A stretch of 64,000 nt of DNA from Paenibacillus sabuli. Its GTDB lineage: Bacteria > Bacillota > Bacilli > Paenibacillales > Paenibacillaceae. The notes beneath the pieces were generated by a model. That model searched no databases and was not told where the DNA came from. It saw only the letters and a list, made by a program, of their open reading frames with translations. The DNA lies in NCBI RefSeq assembly GCF_014705605.1, contig NZ_JACXIZ010000011.1, forward strand, positions 124,001 to 188,000, read 5' to 3'. A program made the position numbers and the translations under genes. Numbering within the stretch: position 1 is the first letter of the stretch; the number at the start of each line of letters is the position of its first letter. Below are positions 58,338 to 64,000 of the stretch, piece after piece.

Positions 58338-59605
58338 TGTGCATCCATCTCCTTCAATTGGGTAATTACTTGCGCCTCCAGCTCCGTCAGTCGGACGGTC
58401 TGCTGCTCCCCGCTCGCCATCGCCTTGAGCACCGCCTCGCCGCGCGCCAGCTCATCCTCACCAAGGATGACGGCCAGCCGCGCCTCATAGCGGTCCGCGC
58501 TCTTGAGCTGCGCCTTCATCTTGCGCCCGCCGTAGTCGCGCTCTACCGCCAGGCCTGCGCCCCGCAGCCGCTTCGCTACGCCGGTCGCCGCCTGCGCGGC
58601 GGATTCGCCGAGTCCGACCACATAGACATCGGCGCGCGTCGTCTCCGGCAGCTCGGTCTGCTGGCTCTCCAGCAGCAGCACCGTCCGCTCCAGCCCGATC
58701 GCGAGCCCCACGCCCGGCTGGTCCGGGCCGCCGATGTCAGCGACCAGCCCGTTGTAGCGGCCGCCGCCGCCGACGGTGTCGATCGAGCCGATGCCCTCGG
58801 CCTTGTATTCGAAGGCCGTATGCGTGTAATAGTCGAGTCCGCGCACGAGCCGGGAGTTGATCGTGTACGGAATCTCCATTGCATCCAGATGCGCTCGCAC
58901 CTGGTCGAAGTGCGTCGCGCACGACTCATCCAGGCTGTCCAGGATCGAAGGCGCCCCCTCGAAATGCGCCTGATCGTGCTTGCAATCGAGCACGCGCAGC
59001 GGATTGCGGTCCATGCGCGACTGGCAATCCTTGCACAGCAGCTCGCGCTTCGGCTCGAGGAAGGCGAGCAGCCGCTCGCGGAAGGCCGCTCGAATCTCGG
59101 GCGTCCCGACCGAATTCAGCTCCACGCGCACGCCCTTGAGGCCGACCGAGGTGAAGAAATCATAGCCGAGCGCGATTACTTCGGCGTCGAGCGCCGGATC
59201 GAGCGCGCCGAGCGCCTCGATGCCGAATTGGTGAAATTGCCGGTAGCGCCCGGCCTGCTGCCGCTCATAGCGAAACATCGGCCCGATGTAATACAGCTTG
59301 GCCACCTCGGGCTCGCTGTACAGCTTGTTCTCTACATACGCGCGCACCGTGCCGGCCGTCCCTTCCGGGCGCAGCGTCACGCTGCGGCCGCCGCGGTCCT
59401 CGAAATTGTACATTTCCTTCTCCACGATATCGGTCGTCTCGCCGACGCCGCGCTGGTACAGCTCGGTCGACTCGAACATCGGCGTGCGAATCTCGCGGAA
59501 GCCGTAGCGGCGACACAGCTCGCGCGCCGCTGCTTCGACGTACTGCCAGGTGCCGATCGCGGCGGGCAGCAGATCCTGCGTTCCTTTTGCCTTCTGAAAA
59601 GCCAT
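58334..59605 (-). CDS. hisS: Histidyl-tRNA synthetase
   Basis: This 423-residue class II synthetase begins [14 protein letters not shown] and has motif 2 ([19 protein letters not shown]), the histidine signatures [14 protein letters not shown] and [10 protein letters not shown], and motif 3 ([15 protein letters not shown]). ATG 59605 follows GGAGGG at normal spacing. The longer frame upstream runs into the T-box leader and is not coding. Confidence 0.98.
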
Positions 59606-59632
59606 CGTCCATCCCTCCGTCGGGTAAAATGT

Positions 59633-59968
59633 AAAAAAAGCCCTCGTCCGAGGCATCGTCTGCCCGGGACGAGAGCTCGGCTGCTCTCGTGGTACCACCC
59701 ATCTGTTCCGGTCCGGGCTCAGTCGCTCCGGTCCGCTCGGGCGGGTAACGTCCGCTAGTCGCGCGACTGCTAATGCGGCGGTGCTCCTCCTCAGCAGGCG
59801 GCGAGGGCGACAAGCCGGTTCACTGTCCGTTCTCGGGGAGGTCCTCTCATCCGTTCGCCATAAGATCGCTTGCAGCCGGGGCGATCCTCTCTGGGTAGGC
59901 GGGGGCGAATTACAACTGTCCCGTCATCGAATCGTCGTTATGCGCTGCCTCGAACGGGCAGCATATCG
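59633..59968 (-). promoter_or_regulatory. T-box leader of hisS-aspS
   Basis: On the minus strand the leader contains GGGTGGTACCACGAGAGC (T-box core, about 59700-59683). It is followed by a terminator stem (CTCGTCC pairing with GGACGAG) and TTTTTTT ending near 59634. Uncharged tRNA should cause antitermination. The first gene suggests tRNA-His as effector, with Asp as the alternative; I did not fix the specifier codon. Confidence 0.9.
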
Positions 59969-59975
59969 ATAATTG

Positions 59976-60004
59976 ATTGTACCCGGCAGCACGTCCGATG
60001 TCAA
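59976..60004 (-). promoter_or_regulatory. Sigma-A promoter of the hisS-aspS T-box transcript
   Basis: Consensus TTGACA (60004-59999), a 17-bp spacer and TACAAT (59981-59976) on the minus strand. Transcription would begin near 59969, the start of the T-box leader. Confidence 0.85.
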
Positions 60005-60182
60005 GCAGACAGAAAAAAAACCTACGACAATTCGCAGGTCCAAAGAAATTATATTAAAAAAAGGGGGTCGACTATTAGTATAGGCGACGGACATTAAAGA
60101 ATGATGTTGCACACGTTACAGTTGCATTACAAAAAATAAAACGTTATCACACCTATAACCTGCCGCTTCCTCGCCCGGTCGA

Positions 60183-60350
60183 TTAGCCGCTTTCCGAAGG
60201 TCCAAGTGCACAGACGCCTCGCAGACGCGCTTGCTCGGCCGGTCCGCCGCCGCGCTCCGCGGCCTCGACCGCGCAGGCCTCGCCGCGCTCCTGCTGCTGC
60301 AGGCTCGATTGGCCGCGCAGCACGCATTGCTCCTTTGCCCCGCGCCGCAT
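60183..60350 (-). CDS. Possible 55-residue small protein downstream of dtd
   Basis: The ATG at 60350 has an excellent ribosome site (AAAGGAGG, 7-nt spacer). The frame reads MRRGAKEQCVLRGQSSLQQQ, then a charged Ala/Glu/Gly-rich segment, ending at 60183. It lies 75 bp after dtd on the same strand. No membrane segment or known motif is seen. The ribosome site is the main support; the composition is also what GC-rich shadow frames look like. The remaining 60005-60182 shows nothing else. Confidence 0.4.
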   Translation of the reverse strand: MRRGAKEQCVLRGQSSLQQQERGEACAVEAAERGGGPAEQARLRGVCALGPSESG

Positions 60351-60425
60351 GGCGCCGCCTCCTTTGGAACCCGAATGCACATCTTGGGCTTAGTGTGCGC
60401 CGGAGGCGGTTCGTCTACTCACGGC

Positions 60426-60878
60426 CTAATCACGGGAAGGAGGGCTCTCCAGCATGAGCGTCACCGGCCCCCAATTGGTCAGCTCCACGTCCATCATCGC
60501 GCCGAAGCGCCCGGTCTCCACCTGGAGGCCGGAGAGGGCGAGCTGCGCGTTGAACAGCTCGTACAATGCGGCGGCCTGCTCCGGTCGCGCGGCCTGCATG
60601 AAGTTCGGGCGGCGTCCCTTGCGGCAATCGCCGTACAGCGTGAATTGCGAGACCGACAGCAGCTCGCCGCCGATCTCGCGCACGGAAGCGTTCATCTTGC
60701 CCGCTTCGTCCTCGAAGATTCGCAGACCCGTGACGCGTTCGGCCAACTGCCGGACCTCCCGCTCCGTGTCGTCATGCGTGAATCCGACCAGCAGCAGCAG
60801 GCCGCTCCCGATCTGGCCGACGGTCTCGCCTCCGACCGTGACCGCCGCATGTTTACAGCGCTGCACCAGCACGCGCAT
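60426..60878 (-). CDS. dtd: D-aminoacyl-tRNA deacylase
   Basis: Removes D-amino acids (and glycine from tRNA-Ala) mischarged on tRNA. The 150-residue protein has [17 protein letters not shown], the active-site loop [19 protein letters not shown] and the Gly-cisPro motif region [11 protein letters not shown]. It lies 60 bp after relA, in the usual order. Confidence 0.96.
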   Translation of the reverse strand: MRVLVQRCKHAAVTVGGETVGQIGSGLLLLVGFTHDDTEREVRQLAERVTGLRIFEDEAGKMNASVREIGGELLSVSQFTLYGDCRKGRRPNFMQAARPEQAAALYELFNAQLALSGLQVETGRFGAMMDVELTNWGPVTLMLESPPSRD

Positions 60879-60938
60879 GTTGCGTCACATCCTTTGCCCT
60901 TCCGTTGCCTTGTCTGTCGCGGCTGCCTTGCTGGGCCG

Positions 60939-63134
60939 CTATTGCATGATCCGCTGCACCGAATACACGTCCTGCACGCGCTTGATCTTCTCGACCACGG
61001 CATGCAGATGCTCAATATTACGAATGAGGATCGTCATATGAATCATCGCCAGCTTGTTTTTGTCCGAGCGGCCCGAGACCGCGGCAATGTTGGTCTTGCT
61101 CTCCGCCACCGATTGCAGCACCTCGTTGAGCAGGCCGCGCCGGTCGTGTCCCGTGATCTCGATATCGACGCTGTAATTCGCCTCGACGGCGTCCTCCCAC
61201 TCGACCTCGATGACGCGGGCCGCCTCCTCGCCGTCGCCGACAGCCGGAATGTTATTGCAGTCGGAGCGATGCACCGACACGCCGCGCCCGCGCGTGATAT
61301 AGCCGACGATGTCGTCGCCGGGCACCGGGTTGCAGCAGCGCGCGAAGCGCACGAGCAGATTGTCCACGCCCTTGACCCGCACGCCGTGCGTCGGCCGCCG
61401 CTTGGCCTGCGCCGCGGCCGAGCCGGACGCGCCCTTGACCTCCTTGACCTCCGAGGAGAGCTGGAGCTGACTCGCCTCCTCCGCCTCCCTGCGCATCTTC
61501 TCGGTCAGGCGAGTCGTGATCTGGGCTGCGGTAATGCCGCCAAAACCGATCGCCGAGAGCATGTCCTCGATGTCGTTGAACGTGAATTTGCCAGCGACCT
61601 CCTGCAGCTTGTCATCGACGAGCCACGCCGACGGCTCCAGGCCGAGCCGCTTGATTTCCCGCTCGAGCAGCTCGCGCCCCTTGGCCACGTTTTCCTCGCG
61701 CCGCTCTTTTTTGAACCACTGCTTGATTTTGCTGCGGGCATGCGAGGATTGGGCAATCTTGAGCCAATCCTGGCTCGGGCCGTACGAATGCTTGGAGGTC
61801 AGGATCTCAACGATGTCGCCGGTGCGCAGCTTGTGATCGAGCGGCACGATGCGGCCGTTGACCTTGGCGCCGATCGTCCGGTTGCCGACCTCGGTATGGA
61901 CGCGATAGGCGAAGTCCAGCGGCACGGATCCGGCGGGCAACTCGAATACCTCTCCCTTGGGCGTGAACACGAATACGAGGTCGGAGAAGAAGTCCATCTT
62001 GAGCGATTCCATGAATTCCGCCGCATCGCGCGTCTCGTTCTGCAGCTCCAAGATTTCGCGGAACCACGACATCTTATCGCCGAAGCTGCCCTCGGGCACG
62101 ACCATGCCTTCCTTATACGCCCAATGCGCAGCGATGCCGTATTCGCTCGTGTGATGCATCTCCCACGTTCGAATCTGCACTTCGGTCGGCTCGCCGTTCG
62201 GTCCGATGACCGTCGTATGCAGCGACTGATACATATTCGCCTTGGGCATGGCGATATAGTCTTTGAAGCGGCCCGGCATCGGCCGCCACAACGTATGAAT
62301 GATGCCGAGTGTGGCATAGCAATCCTTGATATTGTCCACGATGATGCGGATCGCCAGCAGATCGTAGATTTCGTTGAATTGTTTGCTGCGGCTCGTCATT
62401 TTTTTATAAATGCTGTAGATATGCTTCGGACGTCCCGATATGTCGCCGTGAATGCCCATCTCCTCGAGCTTTTCGGCGATGCCGCCGATGACGTCGTCGA
62501 TGTGCTGCTCGCGGTCGGCCCGCTTTTTTTTCATCAGATTAGCAATACGGTAATACTGCTGCGGATTGAGGTAGCGCAGCGCGATATCCTCCATCTCCCA
62601 CTTGATCGCCGAGATGCCGAGCCGATGCGCGATCGGACAAAAAATTTCCAGCGTTTCGTATGCGATGCGGCGCTGCGCTTCCTCCGATTGGAACTTCAGC
62701 GTCCGCATGTTGTGCAGCCGGTCCGCCAGCTTGATCAGAATAACGCGAATGTCCTGGGCCATGGCCACGAACATTTTGCGGTAATTTTCGTTTTGTTGCT
62801 CCTCCTTGGAGCGAAACTTGATTTTTTCAAGCTTGGTCAAGCCGTCCACGAGCATGGCGCATGTCTCGCCGAAGCGCACGCGGACTTCGTCCAGCGCCAC
62901 GGTCGTATCCTCGACCACGTCGTGCAGCAGCGCGGCGATGATGGAGATGACGTCCATGTGCATATTCACGAGGATGTCCGCTACCGCCACGGGATGCAAT
63001 ATATAAGGCTCTCCGGACTTTCGGACCTGGCCGTGATGAGCTTGTTCGGCAAAATCGTAGGCTTCGCGGATGTGCTGCAGATCATGTTCTTTTAAATAAG
63101 CCGATGCCTTTTCCAATAACTGCTCAATACCCAT
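60939..63134 (-). CDS. relA: Bifunctional (p)ppGpp synthetase/hydrolase
   Basis: Makes and degrades the alarmone (p)ppGpp. The 731-residue protein has the HD hydrolase domain (AALLHDVVEDT near residue 70; RLHNMRTL) and the synthetase domain (YDLLAIRIIVDN, RFKDYIAMPKANMYQSLHTTV). A TGS domain (EVFELPAGSVPLDFAYRVH), a zinc-finger-like region and a C-terminal ACT domain follow. Both catalytic sites look intact. GGAAGGGA precedes the ATG. It follows apt as in Bacillus. Confidence 0.97.
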   Translation of the reverse strand: MGIEQLLEKASAYLKEHDLQHIREAYDFAEQAHHGQVRKSGEPYILHPVAVADILVNMHMDVISIIAALLHDVVEDTTVALDEVRVRFGETCAMLVDGLTKLEKIKFRSKEEQQNENYRKMFVAMAQDIRVILIKLADRLHNMRTLKFQSEEAQRRIAYETLEIFCPIAHRLGISAIKWEMEDIALRYLNPQQYYRIANLMKKKRADREQHIDDVIGGIAEKLEEMGIHGDISGRPKHIYSIYKKMTSRSKQFNEIYDLLAIRIIVDNIKDCYATLGIIHTLWRPMPGRFKDYIAMPKANMYQSLHTTVIGPNGEPTEVQIRTWEMHHTSEYGIAAHWAYKEGMVVPEGSFGDKMSWFREILELQNETRDAAEFMESLKMDFFSDLVFVFTPKGEVFELPAGSVPLDFAYRVHTEVGNRTIGAKVNGRIVPLDHKLRTGDIVEILTSKHSYGPSQDWLKIAQSSHARSKIKQWFKKERREENVAKGRELLEREIKRLGLEPSAWLVDDKLQEVAGKFTFNDIEDMLSAIGFGGITAAQITTRLTEKMRREAEEASQLQLSSEVKEVKGASGSAAAQAKRRPTHGVRVKGVDNLLVRFARCCNPVPGDDIVGYITRGRGVSVHRSDCNNIPAVGDGEEAARVIEVEWEDAVEANYSVDIEITGHDRRGLLNEVLQSVAESKTNIAAVSGRSDKNKLAMIHMTILIRNIEHLHAVVEKIKRVQDVYSVQRIMQ

Positions 63135-63263
63135 GAAACGTCCCTTCCGAAAAAGTCCGCGCGTTGGCGTCGCCGTAATTTCCGAGTTTTCTTCATATTA
63201 TGCCTGTTCCTGCCGCCTGTCGTCAACAGCTGGCCGGGTCGATTCGCGCGCGCGAGCGGGGGA

Positions 63264-63776
63264 TCAGTACATAATCAGCGAATGGGTCGGAATGCCGGCC
63301 AGCTTGTCCCGGCCGGAAAGATAGCCGAGCTCGATCAAAAAAACCGCCCCTACGACTTCGCCGCCCAGTTGGCGAACGAGGTCGATCGTCGTCGCAATCG
63401 TGCCGCCGGTGGCGAGCAGATCGTCGGCAATCAGCACCTTCTGTCCCGGCTGGATCGCATCCTTGTGCACCGCAAGCCGATCCTTGCCGTATTCGAGCTG
63501 ATAGGCGGCCTCGACCGTCTCGCCCGGCAGCTTGCCGCTCTTGCGGATCGGCACGAAGCCCACGCCCAGCGCCAGCGCCAGCGGCGCGCCGATGACGAAG
63601 CCGCGCGCTTCGGGCCCGGTCACGACCTCCGCCCCCAGCCCGTCGGCCATTTCCTTCAGACCGTCTATGGCGGTTCGGTATGCCGCCCCATCCTTCAGCA
63701 GCGTCGTAATGTCCTTGAAGCGAATTCCCGGCTCCGGGAAGTCCGGAATGACGCGAATATATTCCTTTAAATTCAT
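63264..63776 (-). CDS. apt: Adenine phosphoribosyltransferase
   Basis: Salvages adenine to AMP using PRPP. The 170-residue protein has [18 protein letters not shown] at the start, [14 protein letters not shown], and the PRPP loop [13 protein letters not shown] near residue 120. AAAGGAG lies 11 nt before the ATG, which overlaps the recJ stop codon (ATGA). Confidence 0.97.
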   Translation of the reverse strand: MNLKEYIRVIPDFPEPGIRFKDITTLLKDGAAYRTAIDGLKEMADGLGAEVVTGPEARGFVIGAPLALALGVGFVPIRKSGKLPGETVEAAYQLEYGKDRLAVHKDAIQPGQKVLIADDLLATGGTIATTIDLVRQLGGEVVGAVFLIELGYLSGRDKLAGIPTHSLIMY

Positions 63777-64000
63777 CGGTTAAGCAGCTCCTTTGCTCTA
63801 TTGTCCGTGACATCCGTTCCCGCTCGAGGGCTTAGCTGGCCGGCCATCCATTCGCGCAATTCCGCGGTGCTCGCATGCAGCAGCCGGTCGTCTGCGTGCC
63901 GGCGCTGCGCGGCCTGATACAGCGGCGACTCGCCGAGGTCGCGCTTGCGCGGCGCAGCAGCCACCTCGATCCCTTGCGCACTCAGCGTAAGGAATCCCAG
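63773..64000 (-). CDS. recJ: RecJ single-strand DNA exonuclease, C-terminal end only
   Basis: Only the last 75 or so codons lie in the window (the frame is open to position 64000). The tail reads [34 protein letters not shown], resembling the C-terminal extension of Firmicute RecJ, and the gene's place before apt and relA matches Bacillus. The catalytic domain is outside the window, so identity rests on the tail and gene order. Confidence 0.7.
   Translation of the reverse strand: MGFLTLSAQGIEVAAAPRKRDLGESPLYQAAQRRHADDRLLHASTAELREWMAGQLSPRAGTDVTDNRAKELLNR

Noticed and set aside
59606-59698. Longer hisS start
   Set aside because: The extension lies in the T-box terminator, and the ATG at 59605 has the ribosome site and the normal N-terminus.

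Overview
The window is high-GC DNA from an endospore-forming Firmicute, most likely a member of the Paenibacillaceae (Paenibacillus/Cohnella type). This rests on four things: strong AGGAGG-type ribosome sites, T-box leaders before alaS and hisS, gene blocks in Bacillus order (recJ-apt-relA-dtd, hisS-aspS-tcdA-rarA-cymR-cysteine desulfurase, alaS-ireB-ruvX-DUF1292-mltG-U32 pair), and spore appendage-like proteins. No rRNA, tRNA, insertion sequence or CRISPR array was seen.

1-6600: a surface-fibre and glycosylation locus. A minus-strand operon runs from about 5290 past the window start. It encodes a possible appendage-like protein, two small helical proteins, a Maf-type (DUF115) protein glycosyltransferase, a clear S-Ena (DUF3992) spore-appendage subunit, a CBS/sugar-1-phosphate nucleotidyltransferase of the PtmE type and a Gfo/Idh/MocA oxidoreductase. 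A second clear Ena subunit diverges at 5642, followed by a broken ecsC-like gene. Fibre subunits interleaved with Maf-pathway genes are the most unusual feature of the window.

6600-16700: ribokinase, a DEDDh exonuclease, a MarR regulator with a palindromic operator, an FGE-like protein, a urease operon ureABCFGD without ureE but with a perfect GlnR/TnrA box, and ilvD.

16800-24300: an ECF sigma factor and its RskA-type anti-sigma factor, a polysaccharide deacetylase, a class B penicillin-binding protein and a chemotaxis receptor.

24300-33350: the conserved alaS block, read leftward from an alanine T-box: alaS, ireB, ruvX, two DUF1292 genes, mltG and two U32 genes (trhP1/trhP2-like). An AI-2E family permease lies upstream.

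33500-36600: a secreted VanY-type carboxypeptidase, then a decayed stretch with four copies of a short dispersed repeat, a frameshifted potassium channel and a truncated PIN toxin.

36600-48300: a carbohydrate-uptake locus with two AraC-type regulators (one a membrane sensor), an FAD oxidoreductase, an LplB/LplC/lipoprotein ABC importer and a 932-residue secreted protein that may be a polysaccharide lyase.

48300-64000: housekeeping genes for sulfur transfer, tRNA modification and stress: cysteine desulfurase, cymR, mnmA (divergent here), a CNNM/CorC protein, rarA, tcdA, aspS and hisS with a T-box, dtd, relA, apt and the 3' end of recJ. Two unannotated small ORFs lie beside tcdA and dtd.
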